From Thiohalocapsa sp. (GTDB taxonomy: Bacteria > Pseudomonadota > Gammaproteobacteria > Chromatiales > Chromatiaceae), in the NCBI GenBank assembly GCA_021736785.1, contig JAIPFF010000019.1:1-64000 (forward strand): 64,000 bases of DNA. The letters run 5' to 3'. Under the pieces are notes generated by a model, which worked only from the letters and a program-made list of their open reading frames with translations, had not been told where the DNA came from and searched no databases. The stretch's first letter is position 1; the number at the start of each line of letters is the position of its first letter. The translations under genes were made by a program, and so were the position numbers. This document shows positions 9,371 through 18,459 of the stretch, piece by piece.

Positions 9371-9765
9371 TGAGCCGCCGCGGCACGCAGCGCGGATTCT
9401 CCCTGCTCGAGGTGCTGGTGGCCTTCGCCATTCTGGCCATGTCGTTGGGCGTGCTGCTGCAGATTTTTTCGCGCGCGATGACCACCACCGCCGTCAGCGT
9501 CAGCTACAGCCAAGCGGTCTCGCTGGCCGAGGCCAAGCTCTCGGCGGTCGGCGTGGAGATCCCGTTGCAGGAAGGCGTGCACAGCGGCGAGCCCGAGGCG
9601 GGCATGGACTGGATCGTCAATATCGAGCGCTACCGGCCCGAAGGCTGGATGGGCGAGGATCCGCCGGTGCAGCCCTATATCGTAACCGCCGTCGCTTCCT
9701 GGCCCGCTGCCGGCGGCTCGCGTCGGGTGGCGTTGCGCTCGCTGCGGCTCGGTGAGCTGTTCTGA
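9370..9765 (+). CDS. gspI: Minor pseudopilin GspI
   Basis: A minor pseudopilin that with J and K forms the tip of the pseudopilus. From the ATG at 9370 it is 131 residues, with a short leader MSRRGTQRG before Phe-Ser-Leu-Leu-Glu and the helix VLVAFAILAMSLGVLLQIFS, the classic GspI opening. An in-frame GTG at 9325 is inside gspH and would give an implausible leader, so 9370 was chosen. It overlaps the gspH stop by one base and is 14 bp from gspJ. The C-terminal domain carries the family's EAKLSAVG segment. Confidence 0.9.
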   Translation: MSRRGTQRGFSLLEVLVAFAILAMSLGVLLQIFSRAMTTTAVSVSYSQAVSLAEAKLSAVGVEIPLQEGVHSGEPEAGMDWIVNIERYRPEGWMGEDPPVQPYIVTAVASWPAAGGSRRVALRSLRLGELF

Positions 9766-9779
9766 CGCGCGGCATCGCA

Positions 9780-10577
9780 GTGAGCCAACGATCTTTGCCT
9801 CGCCCCGATGCACGCCAGCGCGGCTTCACGCTGGTGGAGCTCCTCATTGCACTGACGCTGATCGCGATGATCACGGTGCTGATGTTCTCCGGACTTCGGC
9901 TCGGCACGCGTGCATGGGAAGGCGTCGAGACGGTGTCGGAGCGCGTCGCCGATATCCGTGTCGCGCGCAACTTCGTCGAGGGCATATTGCGTCAGGCGCG
10001 TCCCGCGTCCGTTTTCCTCGACGGACTGGAATTGCAGGTCTTCGCCGGCGATGCCGAGCGCATCGATCTCGTCGCGCCGCTGACCGAGAACGTCGGTATT
10101 CCGGGCCTCTATCTGCTTCGGTTTCAACTGGAACAGGGCGGCGAGCATCCGCGTCTCGTCTTGGTGCGCTGGCTGCTGCATCCGGAAGTGCTGGCAGGCG
10201 GCGACGACTATCCGGCCTGGGAGCCGCTGGCGGAGGCAGGCATGGAGCTGGAAGACGCCGGACCTTTGGACCGCGACGTTGCATCCGGCGCCTACGGCCG
10301 CACCGTGCTGCTGCCCGAGGTGGGCGAGTTCGGCCTCGCCTATTTCGGTATCAGCGAAGGTCAGCAGGATCCGGAATGGCTCGACGAATGGCTGGAAGAG
10401 CGCCGCATGCCGCTGGCGGTGCGGCTGACGATGACCACGCCGAGCCAGACCTGGCCGACCGGCGTCGTTGCGCTGACCGGTGGCGACCTCGGCGCCTTCG
10501 GCGGTTTCGACGACGGGCACGGCGGCGGTTTCGATGGCGGTGAGCCGGACCCGGAACGCGATGATGATCCGAACTGA
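9780..10577 (+). CDS. gspJ: Minor pseudopilin GspJ
   Basis: A minor pseudopilin of the tip trimer. It is 265 residues from a GTG at 9780, with leader MSQRSLPRPDARQRG, then Phe-Thr-Leu-Val-Glu and the helix LLIALTLIAMITVLMFSGLR. The C-terminal domain has the GspJ/PulJ pattern (LRLGTRAWEGVETVSERV). The tail is rich in Gly and Asp (GGFDDGHGGGFDGGEPDPERDDD), a low-complexity acidic end that could bind divalent metal but is not a defined domain. It overlaps gspK by 17 bp. Confidence 0.9.
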   Translation: MSQRSLPRPDARQRGFTLVELLIALTLIAMITVLMFSGLRLGTRAWEGVETVSERVADIRVARNFVEGILRQARPASVFLDGLELQVFAGDAERIDLVAPLTENVGIPGLYLLRFQLEQGGEHPRLVLVRWLLHPEVLAGGDDYPAWEPLAEAGMELEDAGPLDRDVASGAYGRTVLLPEVGEFGLAYFGISEGQQDPEWLDEWLEERRMPLAVRLTMTTPSQTWPTGVVALTGGDLGAFGGFDDGHGGGFDGGEPDPERDDDPN

Positions 10578-11472
10578 CCGTCTGCGACGACGCCGGCGCG
10601 GCATCGCCCTCGTGCTGGTGCTATGGGTCATCGCGCTGTTGACGGTCATCGCGCTCGGCCTGACCACCACCCAGCGAACGGAAAGCGCGTTGACGCGCAA
10701 TCAAATCGACGGTGCGCGCTTTCGCGCAATGGCCGATGCCGGCATTAACCTGGTCGCGCTGAACCTGCTGTCGACGCCGCTCGACATGGTGGCGCGCGAG
10801 GAAGTCTGGGTGCCGGACGGCTTACCGAGACCGGTACTGTTCGAAGGGGAGAGGTTGGAAATCAGCATCTTCAACGAAGGCTCGCGCGTCGACCTGAATC
10901 GAGCGACCCGCGAGCAGTTGCTCGCGCTGATCGATCTCGCGTGGGATCCGGAAACCTACGATCAGGCCAAGGCGGATAGGCTCGCCGATGCGATCCTCGA
11001 TTGGCGCGACGAGGACGATATGACTCAGCTCAACGGTGCCGAAGATCCGGATTACGAGGCCGAAGGCCTGGCCTACGGCGCCGCCGACATGCCGTTTCGC
11101 AGTGTCGAGGAACTGCGCCAGGTGCTGGGGATGCCGCCCGACCTGTTTCGCCGGCTTGCGCCTCACCTGACCGTCGACAACCCGAGCGGGGGCATCGACG
11201 AGCAGTTCGCGTCGGCGCTGGTGCTTTCGGCGGTCCGGAACCTGCCCATCGAAGACGCGCAGGCGCTTGTGGAAGAACGCAATCAACCGACGGTGCCGGG
11301 TGCCGAGCAGAGCCGCGTCTTCGACCGCGGCGGCCCGCTCTACCGCATTCGGGTCACGCAAACCCGCGGCAATACCGCGCGCCGCACGATGGAGGCGTTG
11401 ATCTCGCTGGAGCCCGGCGGCGTGCCGCCGTTCGAGCTGCGCTGGCGACGCTTCGGAATCGGCGAGCGTTGA
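10561..11472 (+). CDS. gspK: Minor pseudopilin GspK
   Basis: The large tip pseudopilin. It is 303 residues from the ATG at 10561 (a second ATG follows directly). The basic leader RTDRLRRRRRG precedes the helix IALVLVLWVIALLTVIALG. As usual for GspK, the +5 Glu of the other pseudopilins is absent. The inserted SAM-like domain region contains the family motifs SRVDLNRAT, ILDWRDEDD, YGAADMPFRSVEELRQVLG and the C-terminal YRIRVTQTRG. It starts inside gspJ. Downstream, 169 bp without a clear gene precede the chosen gspL start. Confidence 0.92.
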   Translation: MMIRTDRLRRRRRGIALVLVLWVIALLTVIALGLTTTQRTESALTRNQIDGARFRAMADAGINLVALNLLSTPLDMVAREEVWVPDGLPRPVLFEGERLEISIFNEGSRVDLNRATREQLLALIDLAWDPETYDQAKADRLADAILDWRDEDDMTQLNGAEDPDYEAEGLAYGAADMPFRSVEELRQVLGMPPDLFRRLAPHLTVDNPSGGIDEQFASALVLSAVRNLPIEDAQALVEERNQPTVPGAEQSRVFDRGGPLYRIRVTQTRGNTARRTMEALISLEPGGVPPFELRWRRFGIGER

Positions 11473-11641
11473 GCGGCGCGTGGGCGGGGAAATGTCGGCA
11501 ACGACCCGGTCCATTGCCGCCGTGTTTGCACGCGGCAACGGATAGAAGGTACAAACGCCGACTGTTTCGGCGACAATAGTGTCTTACGACACCCCGCTCA
11601 CAGCACAGCAAGCCACCGATGCAGCGAAAACCGGCAAGCCC

Positions 11642-12739
11642 ATGGCCCTCTCCAGCAGTCTGAACAAACTGCGACTTCCGGCGTTGGGCGGTCCGGTCCG
11701 CGTCGAGCGGCTGCTTAGACGCTGGCGCCGCGCGCTTTTTCAGTGCCTGCCTCGCGGCGCACGTCACCGCCTGGCATTGCGCAATCCGCTGCTGGTCGCG
11801 GTGCCCCGCGGCGACGACGCCGACCTGTTCCGCCAGCTCGGTGACGAGCGCGAGCAAATCGGCGGCATCGATCTGCGTGCCGCCGGTACATTGTCCTCGG
11901 TGGTGCCGACACCGAAAAACGGCTGGCGCGAGACCTGGCTCGAGCTGCCGGCGGACTTGGTGCTCCTGCGTACATTGATGCTGCCGGTTCAGGTCAAGGA
12001 CAACCTGCGCAAGGTCGTCTCCTACGAGATCGACCGTCTGACGCCGTTCGCGCCGATCGACGTCTATTTCGATACGGACATCACCGGCACGGCGGCCCGC
12101 GGCAGCAAGCTACAAGTCAGACTGGCCGTGTGCCGGCGCGACGACGTCTCCGATTGGCTCGCGCGGCTGCGCGAGGGCGGCTCGCCGGTCTCCCGCTTGA
12201 CCTGGGAGCACGCCTGGACCGGTGCAAACCTGCTTCCGCCGGAAGAGCGCCCGCGCCGGGCGCGCTTCGGCTCATTGCTGACGCAACTTCTGGCCGGTGT
12301 CGTCCTGCTGCTCGTGGCCGCCGTGCTCATCTCGCCGCTGCGCCAAATGAGCGACGAGCGAGAATTGCTTCAGCGTGAGCTGCGCCAAGTGCGAATCGCG
12401 GCGGAAGAAGTTCAGGTCGTTCGTGAAGAGCTCGAGCGTGCCCGCCTGGGCAGCGTCGAGGTACTGGAGCGCAAGCGCGGGCAGCCGCGCATGACCGATC
12501 TGCTGCTGGAGCTGACGGAGCTCCTGCCCGACGGCACCTGGGTGCAAACGCTCAACTACCGCGAAGGCGAGGTCGACATCCGCGGCGAGTCCGATCAGGC
12601 CGCGGCGCTGATCGCGCGCCTGGAGCAGGGCCCCGGTATCAACAACGTGAGCTTCCGCTCGCCGGTCATGCAGGTCGCCAGCACCGGCCAGGAGCGCTTC
12701 CACATCTCGTTTACCTACAGCCGGTCGCAACAGCGATGA
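11642..12739 (+). CDS. gspL: Type II secretion protein GspL (XpsL-like, with PilN-type periplasmic part)
   Basis: The bitopic inner-membrane protein that links GspE to GspM. The visible 365 residues have a cytoplasmic actin-like-type domain (about 1-215), one transmembrane helix (LLAGVVLLLVAAVLISPL), a short coiled coil, and a ferredoxin-like periplasmic domain of the PilN type (LLELTELLPDGTWVQTLNYR). This compact form fits XpsL of Xanthomonas better than enteric GspL. An alternative in-frame GTG at 11579 would add 21 residues. Neither start has a clear ribosome-binding site. The stop overlaps gspM (ATGA at 12736-12739). Confidence 0.85.
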   Translation: MALSSSLNKLRLPALGGPVRVERLLRRWRRALFQCLPRGARHRLALRNPLLVAVPRGDDADLFRQLGDEREQIGGIDLRAAGTLSSVVPTPKNGWRETWLELPADLVLLRTLMLPVQVKDNLRKVVSYEIDRLTPFAPIDVYFDTDITGTAARGSKLQVRLAVCRRDDVSDWLARLREGGSPVSRLTWEHAWTGANLLPPEERPRRARFGSLLTQLLAGVVLLLVAAVLISPLRQMSDERELLQRELRQVRIAAEEVQVVREELERARLGSVEVLERKRGQPRMTDLLLELTELLPDGTWVQTLNYREGEVDIRGESDQAAALIARLEQGPGINNVSFRSPVMQVASTGQERFHISFTYSRSQQR

Positions 12740-13365
12740 GCGAGGCGACGTCGACAGCCCGGCGTGCACCGAGTCTGGATTGCCTGTTGGCCTGGGGGCT
12801 GGCGCTCGCCGTGCCGACATTGCTGATCTTGGCCATCGGTTTGCCTTGGTGGCAGCAGCGCGCCGAGCTCAACGCCCAAATCGAAAAGAACCGAGACCAG
12901 CTCAGCCGTTATCAGTCGCTCGTGGCCACGCTGCCGGCGCTGCGCGCCGAGCTCGAGCGCGAGCAGGCGAACGAAGACTTCAAGGCGTTCTACTACGATG
13001 CGCAAACCCCCGCCCTCGCCGGTGCCCGCTTGCAGAGCGAGGTGCAGGACATGATCCGCGCCGCCGGCGCCCGCCCCATCAGCACCCAGGTGCTGCCGGC
13101 GAGCACCGACGAGCAGCCCCCGAAAGTGCTGATCCGCACGCAACTGCAGGGCACCACCGATGAACTGCTCGATGTGCTCTACCGTATCGAAGCGGCGCGT
13201 CCGTTTCTGTTCGTCGACCAGATGTCGGTGCGCTCCACGTCGCCGCGGGCGCGTCCGCAGCCGCGCAGGGCCGGGCGGGTCATCAATCGTGCCTACGATC
13301 GCAGCGTCGGTCAGCTGACGGTGCGCCTCGATGTGTTCGGCTACTCGCTCGGGGGTGCCCCGTGA
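12736..13365 (+). CDS. gspM: Type II secretion protein GspM (XpsM-like)
   Basis: Inner-membrane partner of GspL in the assembly platform. It is 209 residues with one N-terminal transmembrane helix (LAWGLALAVPTLLILAIGL), a coiled-coil stretch (AELNAQIEKNRDQLSRYQSL) and a small periplasmic ferredoxin-like domain. The pattern matches the XpsM-like form of GspM. Sequence conservation in this family is low, so the call rests largely on size, topology and position. It is tied by 4-bp overlaps to gspL (ATGA) and to the next gene (GTGA at 13362-13365), indicating translational coupling through L-M-C. Confidence 0.86.
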   Translation: MSEATSTARRAPSLDCLLAWGLALAVPTLLILAIGLPWWQQRAELNAQIEKNRDQLSRYQSLVATLPALRAELEREQANEDFKAFYYDAQTPALAGARLQSEVQDMIRAAGARPISTQVLPASTDEQPPKVLIRTQLQGTTDELLDVLYRIEAARPFLFVDQMSVRSTSPRARPQPRRAGRVINRAYDRSVGQLTVRLDVFGYSLGGAP

Positions 13366-13982
13366 AAGCGCTGCTCGCGGGCATCGCGGTGCTGCTGTCG
13401 GGGGTGTTGTTGCTTCAATGGAAGGACTGGCCGCCCGACGTTCCGCAGCCGCCGCCACCGGTGCAGGCGCTGCCCGGTGAGCAGCAGCCGCCGCCGGTCC
13501 GCGATGTGGACGACGTGCTCTCCGTGCCGCCCGTGGAAGACTATGTGGCGGTCACGGATCGTCCGCTGTTTTTGCCGGAGCGCCGCCCGCCCCCGGACGA
13601 GCCGCAGGGGCAGGCCGAGGAGCTGCCGATGGAATTCACCGAACTGGACGGGATGGACCTGACCGCCATCGTCATTACGCCGGACGTCGTCTCGGCGTGG
13701 GTGCGCAGTCCGGCCTCGCCGGAGGCAGTGCGGGTGCGGCTCGGCGATGATCTGGAGGGTTGGACGGTCAAGACCATCGAGCCGCAACGGCTGGTGTTGG
13801 AGCGACAGGGCGAGGTCGATGAGTTACAATTGCGCGATTACGAAAATGCTGCCGCGGCCGTGCCCATGCCGACCGGACCCAGGCGCCGCCCCCCGATGCG
13901 CAGCCGACAGCCCAATGCGCCCCAACGGCCATCCAGAGCTCCGGCCGCCAGCGACCAACTCCCGCCACAGCCAGACCACTGA
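13362..13982 (+). CDS. gspC: Type II secretion clamp protein GspC/XpsN-like
   Basis: A bitopic inner-membrane protein expected to contact the secretin through its periplasmic homology region. It is 206 residues from a GTG: a short N-terminal helix (LLAGIAVLLSGVLLLQW), a Pro-rich linker, then the HR-type domain (DRPLFLPERRPP, LTAIVITPDVVSAWV, RLGDDLEGWTVKTIEPQRLVLE). No PDZ or coiled-coil domain follows. Instead there is a Pro/Arg/Gln-rich tail of about 50 residues. In Xanthomonas the gene at this place is called xpsN, and automatic pipelines may name it GspN. It lies 52 bp before gspD. Confidence 0.8.
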   Translation: MKALLAGIAVLLSGVLLLQWKDWPPDVPQPPPPVQALPGEQQPPPVRDVDDVLSVPPVEDYVAVTDRPLFLPERRPPPDEPQGQAEELPMEFTELDGMDLTAIVITPDVVSAWVRSPASPEAVRVRLGDDLEGWTVKTIEPQRLVLERQGEVDELQLRDYENAAAAVPMPTGPRRRPPMRSRQPNAPQRPSRAPAASDQLPPQPDH

Positions 13983-14034
13983 TGCCGAGTGGCCGCGCCG
14001 AGCAATCGGGTCGGACTACGGAAGTCGATATCGT

Positions 14035-16188
14035 ATGATCACAGCTCCCCTGCCTTCGCTGCAGATCAGGCGCCGCCTCGCACGTCCCGCTGTCGTGTTT
14101 GCGTTGACGGCCGTTGTCTCGTTGACCGGTTGCCAGGGACTTGTCTGGGATCCGTCGGAGCGCGTCGGCAGCGCCCAAGGCCACATCATCGGCAGTGAAG
14201 AGCGCATTGCCGGCAGCACCGGCCCGCTGCGCGGCGCAGAGGGCATCGAGATCGGCGACGACGGGGTACCGCAGGCCCAAGACAGCATGGAGCGCGGCAC
14301 CGGAACTTTCGTGCGCCGCGTCTCGCCGCCCTCCGTCGACACCACGCCCGGCGACGTCACACTGAATTTCGACGGCACGGATATCCGTGAAGTGGTGAAG
14401 GTCATCCTCGGCGACCTGCTCGGGGTGAACTACGTACTCGATCCCGCCGTGCAGGGCTCCGTCTCGCTTCAGACCGGCCGCCCGCTGCGCCGAGACCTGC
14501 TGATTCCCACGCTGGAGACGCTGCTGCGCATGAACAACGCGGCGCTGGTGGACAACGCGGGAACCTTCGAGATCGTTCCGCTGGCCAGCGCCGTCAAGGG
14601 CCGCATCGTTCCGCAGCTCGGCGAGTCCTCGCGGGCGCTGCCGGAGGGCTACAGCGTACAGGTCGTTCCGCTGCGCTTTATCGGCGCCGAAGAGATGAGC
14701 CGCATCCTCGAGCCGCTGGCCCCGGAAGGCAGCATCGTGCGTGTCGACAATTTGCGGAACCTGATCGTTCTCGCGGGTGCCAGCCCGGAAATGAGCAACA
14801 TGCTCGATACCATCGACGTGTTCGATGTCGACTGGATGGCAGGTCTGTCCGTCGGATTCTTTTCCCTCGAGTATGCGAAGGCCACCGACGTGGTGACGCA
14901 GCTGGAGGCGCTGCTGGCGGACGAGACCGGCAATCCGTTCAAGGGGCTGTTTCGCTTTATCCCCGTCGAGAGCGCCAACGCATTGCTGGTTGTCTCGCCC
15001 CAGGACCGCTATCTGAAGCAGATGGAGGACTGGATCAACCGGCTCGACCTCGCAGAGGCCTCCGGCAGCGCCGCCCAGCGGCTCTACGTCTATCGCGTGC
15101 GCCACGGCGACGCCGAGAACCTGGCCGATGTCCTGACCAAGCTCTTCTCCGGCGACGACTCCGGCGGCACTCAACGCAGTATCGGCGGTGTCGCTCCCGG
15201 CTTCCGCGAGGCATCGATCGGCGGCGAAGGAGACGGCGAAGGCGGCGCTCCCCAAACTGCACCACGCCGCGCCGTGGCCAGTTCCATCGAGCTGTCGTCG
15301 CCGGTCAGTATCGTTGCCGACACGATCAACAATTCCCTGCTGGTCAAGTCCAGCCCGCGCGACTACAAGAAGATCCTCGATGCACTGAAGCAACTCGACA
15401 TCGTGCCGCTTCAAGTATTGGTGGAAGCGACCATCGTCGAGGTCCAGCTGGTCGGCAATCTCCGCTATGGCGTGCAGTGGAACTTCTTCGGCCTCGCCGA
15501 GGGCGACTACCGCAACCAATGGGAGCTGAGCAGCAGTGCGGACGGCGGGACGCCGAAGCTGTTCCCGGGCTTCAATTGGTCCGTAGTGCTGCGTCCGGAT
15601 ACCGTTCGGGCGACCCTGTCCGCGCTCGCATCCGACGACTTGGTCAATGTCCTGTCCTCGCCGTCGGTGATGGTCATGGATAATCAGACGGCGAAGATCC
15701 AGGTCGGTGAAGAGGTGCCGATCGCGACCGCCCAGCAACAGGGCTTGACCGCGGATGATCGCGTTCTGAACCAGATCGAGTACCGGGATACGGGTGTGAT
15801 GCTGTCGGTGAAGCCCCGGGTCACCCCGGGCGGCCTGGTGCAGATGGAGATCGAGCAGGAGGTCAGCACCGTTGCGGAGGAGACCGGCCCCCTGAACTCG
15901 CCGACTTTTCGTACCCGGAACATTACCAGCAACGTGGCCGTCCGCTCGAATCAGGCCGTCGTGCTCGGCGGCTTGATTCAGGACTCGCGCACCGACGGCA
16001 AGTCGGGCGTTCCGGGCCTCTATCGGGCGCCCATCCTGGGCCCGCTGTTCGGCGAGACTTCCAAGCGGGCCGAGCGCACCGAGCTGGTGGTGATTCTGAC
16101 GCCGCGCGTGATCGCCGGCGACAGCGACATCGAGACCGTGACCCGCGATTTCCGCGACAAGGTCAAGAACCTCGATACCCGCTTCTGA
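14035..16188 (+). CDS. gspD: Type II secretion outer-membrane secretin GspD (lipoprotein form)
   Basis: The outer-membrane channel of the T2SS. From the ATG at 14035 it is 717 residues. The signal peptide ends in a lipobox, LTGC, with Cys33, so the protein is probably lipidated as described for Xanthomonas XpsD. N0-N3 domains follow (VTLNFDGTDIREVVKVILG and repeats), with a Gly/Glu-rich insert in N3 near 15150-15270. The secretin core contains VLSSPSVMVMDNQTAKIQVGEEVP and VVLGGLIQDSRTDGKSGVPG. An upstream in-frame ATG at 13747 lies inside gspC and is rejected. No separate pilotin (GspS) gene is present, which fits a lipid-anchored secretin. kdsD follows after 7 bp. Confidence 0.95.
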   Translation: MITAPLPSLQIRRRLARPAVVFALTAVVSLTGCQGLVWDPSERVGSAQGHIIGSEERIAGSTGPLRGAEGIEIGDDGVPQAQDSMERGTGTFVRRVSPPSVDTTPGDVTLNFDGTDIREVVKVILGDLLGVNYVLDPAVQGSVSLQTGRPLRRDLLIPTLETLLRMNNAALVDNAGTFEIVPLASAVKGRIVPQLGESSRALPEGYSVQVVPLRFIGAEEMSRILEPLAPEGSIVRVDNLRNLIVLAGASPEMSNMLDTIDVFDVDWMAGLSVGFFSLEYAKATDVVTQLEALLADETGNPFKGLFRFIPVESANALLVVSPQDRYLKQMEDWINRLDLAEASGSAAQRLYVYRVRHGDAENLADVLTKLFSGDDSGGTQRSIGGVAPGFREASIGGEGDGEGGAPQTAPRRAVASSIELSSPVSIVADTINNSLLVKSSPRDYKKILDALKQLDIVPLQVLVEATIVEVQLVGNLRYGVQWNFFGLAEGDYRNQWELSSSADGGTPKLFPGFNWSVVLRPDTVRATLSALASDDLVNVLSSPSVMVMDNQTAKIQVGEEVPIATAQQQGLTADDRVLNQIEYRDTGVMLSVKPRVTPGGLVQMEIEQEVSTVAEETGPLNSPTFRTRNITSNVAVRSNQAVVLGGLIQDSRTDGKSGVPGLYRAPILGPLFGETSKRAERTELVVILTPRVIAGDSDIETVTRDFRDKVKNLDTRF

Positions 16189-16195
16189 TCCCCGA

Positions 16196-17167
16196 ATGTC
16201 CGAGCATCGCGCGACGCAGGTCGACCCCGCCGAGTTGGATTACAACGCGATCGCCCGCGAAGTCTTCGCGGTCGAAGCGGCGGCCGTCGCCGCATTGGCG
16301 GACGCACTCGATGGCACCTTCGCCGCTGTTGTCAGCGCCATCATCTCGACCCACGGGCGAGTGATCGTCTGCGGTATGGGCAAATCGGGTATCGTCGGCA
16401 AGAAGATCTCCGCGACCCTCGCCAGCACCGGTACGCCATCCTTTTTCATGCACCCCGGCGATGCCTTCCACGGCGACCTCGGCATGATTACCTCCGACGA
16501 CGTATTTATTGCGCTGTCGTATTCCGGCGAGACGGAGGAGATGATCAAGCTGTTGCCGTTCTTGCGCGTGAACGGCAACCTCACCGTCGCCGTCACCGGT
16601 AACGCGCAGTCGACGCTGTCGAAGAATGCGAACTTCCACCTATCGGTGCGGGTGGAGCGCGAGGCCTGCCCGCTGCAGCTGGCACCGACTGCCTCCACCA
16701 CGGCGACGCTGGCCATGGGGGATGCGCTTGCGGTCGCTCTGATGAAGGCGCGCGACTTCCAGCCGATGGATTTCGCCCGCTTCCACCCCGGCGGCAGCCT
16801 GGGGCGCCGTCTGCTGCACCGGGTGCGCGAGGAGATGCGCTCGCAGGATCTGCCGTTCGTGTCTGCGCAGGATTCCGCGGATGCCGTGCTCACTGCCGTC
16901 ACCAAGGGCAGGCTCGGCATTGCGCTGGTGGGGGACGACAGCAAAACGGCACTCGGTATCATCACCGACGGTGATCTGCGCCGTGCGCTGCAGTTGCACA
17001 AGGCCGATTTCTTCGCCCTCACGGCAGCCGATCTGATGACGCCGAATCCGGTCACTATCGGCGTCGACAGCAGTATGCACACCGCCATCGAGTTGATGGC
17101 CGAGCACTGCATTACGCTGCTGGTCGTCGTCGACAACGACCGCGTCGTCGGCGTGGTCCAAAAATAG
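16196..17167 (+). CDS. kdsD: Arabinose-5-phosphate isomerase KdsD
   Basis: Converts D-ribulose 5-phosphate to D-arabinose 5-phosphate, the first step of Kdo synthesis for lipopolysaccharide. The 323 residues contain a SIS domain (CGMGKSGIVGKKISATLAST, FFMHPGDAFHGDLGM, SYSGETEEM), the family signature EACPLQLAPTASTTATLAMG, and two CBS domains. The C-terminus stops at VVGVVQK, so the last helix seen in E. coli KdsD (about 12 residues, HMHDLL-like) is missing. This could be natural or a small 3' truncation. It is 14 bp from the aminotransferase gene and 7 bp from gspD. kdsA lies at the far end of the same locus. Confidence 0.92.
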   Translation: MSEHRATQVDPAELDYNAIAREVFAVEAAAVAALADALDGTFAAVVSAIISTHGRVIVCGMGKSGIVGKKISATLASTGTPSFFMHPGDAFHGDLGMITSDDVFIALSYSGETEEMIKLLPFLRVNGNLTVAVTGNAQSTLSKNANFHLSVRVEREACPLQLAPTASTTATLAMGDALAVALMKARDFQPMDFARFHPGGSLGRRLLHRVREEMRSQDLPFVSAQDSADAVLTAVTKGRLGIALVGDDSKTALGIITDGDLRRALQLHKADFFALTAADLMTPNPVTIGVDSSMHTAIELMAEHCITLLVVVDNDRVVGVVQK

Positions 17168-17181
17168 CGGAGACGCTGGTC

Positions 17182-18297
17182 ATGAATTTCATCGATCTGC
17201 AGACGCAATACGCCCGCATCGATACCGATATCAACGCCCGTATTCAGGCGGTTCTGGCGCACGGCAAGTATGTCATGGGCCCGGAGATCGGCGAGCTGGA
17301 ACAGCGCCTAGCCGAGTATGTCGGTGTCGCCCACTGCATTGCGGTGTCCAGCGGAACCGATGCCCTGCTGGTGGCGCTGATGGCGCTGGGTGTCGGCCGC
17401 GACGACGAGGTCATCACGACGCCGTTCACGTTCGTCGCGACCGCCGAGGTCATCGCCCTGTTGGGCGCGATACCGAAATTCGTCGATATCGATCCGCGCA
17501 CCTACAACATCGACCCGGCGCAAATCGCGGCCGCCATCACGCCCAAGACCAAGGCGATCATGCCGGTGTCGCTGTACGGTCAATGCGCGGACATGGACGC
17601 AATCAACGCCATTGCCGCAGACCACGGCCTGCCGGTGATCGAAGACGCGGCACAGAGTTTCGGCGCCACCTACAAAGGCCGGCAATCGTGCGCACTGTCG
17701 ACCATCGGTTGCACTTCGTTCTTTCCGTCCAAGCCCCTCGGGTGCTACGGCGACGGCGGCGCCTGCTTCACCGATGACGCCGAGCTGGCGCAGGTCATGC
17801 GTCAGGTCATGAATCATGGTCAGGATCGGCGTTATAGCCACGGCCGGCTCGGAATCAATGGCCGCCTGGACTCGCTGCAAGCCGCTATCCTGCTGGCGAA
17901 GCTATCGATTTTCGACGACGAGGTGACGCGCCGCGCGCAGGTCGGGGCGGCCTATCGGCTCGAGCTGCTGCGGCGCGGCGCGTCCACCGCGGGGGAGGCG
18001 CAGCACGGGCTGCTCGTCCCGTTCGTTGAACAGCACAACACCAGTGTGTTCGCGCAGTTCACTGTGCAAACCGACGACCGGCCCGGCGCCCAGCAGCGGT
18101 TGGCCGACGCCGGAATACCCACGGCAGTGCACTACCCGATCCCGCTGAATCGCCAGGCCGCTTACAGCCATCTCTGCTGTCCCGATTGCACGCCGCTGGC
18201 CGACCGCGCCTGCGAGCGCGTGCTGAGCTTGCCCATGCATCCTTACTTGGACGCCGATGCCATCGAAACAGTCGTTGCTGCACTGGCGCCGACGTAA
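17182..18297 (+). CDS. DegT/DnrJ/EryC1-family sugar aminotransferase (WbpE-like)
   Basis: A PLP-dependent enzyme that would aminate a keto-sugar nucleotide for a surface polysaccharide. It is 371 residues, full length. The PLP-binding lysine is Lys184 in FFPSKPLG. Other family motifs are SSGTDALLVAL (phosphate binding), TPFTFVATAE, VIEDAAQS and NGRLDSLQAAIL. The overall sequence, starting MNFIDLQTQYAR, resembles WbpE/WlbC (3-amino UDP-sugar synthesis). The usual partners (WbpA, WbpB, WbpD) are not in the window, so the sugar made is uncertain. Confidence 0.9.
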   Translation: MNFIDLQTQYARIDTDINARIQAVLAHGKYVMGPEIGELEQRLAEYVGVAHCIAVSSGTDALLVALMALGVGRDDEVITTPFTFVATAEVIALLGAIPKFVDIDPRTYNIDPAQIAAAITPKTKAIMPVSLYGQCADMDAINAIAADHGLPVIEDAAQSFGATYKGRQSCALSTIGCTSFFPSKPLGCYGDGGACFTDDAELAQVMRQVMNHGQDRRYSHGRLGINGRLDSLQAAILLAKLSIFDDEVTRRAQVGAAYRLELLRRGASTAGEAQHGLLVPFVEQHNTSVFAQFTVQTDDRPGAQQRLADAGIPTAVHYPIPLNRQAAYSHLCCPDCTPLADRACERVLSLPMHPYLDADAIETVVAALAPT

Positions 18298-18459
18298 CCC
18301 CCGCACGCGTCGGGTGTATCGCATGGCTGCCGGCCTGCACGCGCGGAGTCGAGAGGCTCTCATGTCCCGGCTAGCGCCGGTGCGCGATACGTGCCGAGCG
18401 CTTCTGCGGCTTCCCGCGACAGGCTGCCGAGCGGCCCTCCCGGGCGTCTTGAACCGGCG

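Noticed and set aside
13768-15738. 656-codon minus-strand open frame opposite gspD
   Set aside because: It is the antisense shadow of a high-GC gene. The plus strand encodes a textbook secretin with all motifs, and the minus translation is His/Asp/Arg-rich without family resemblance.
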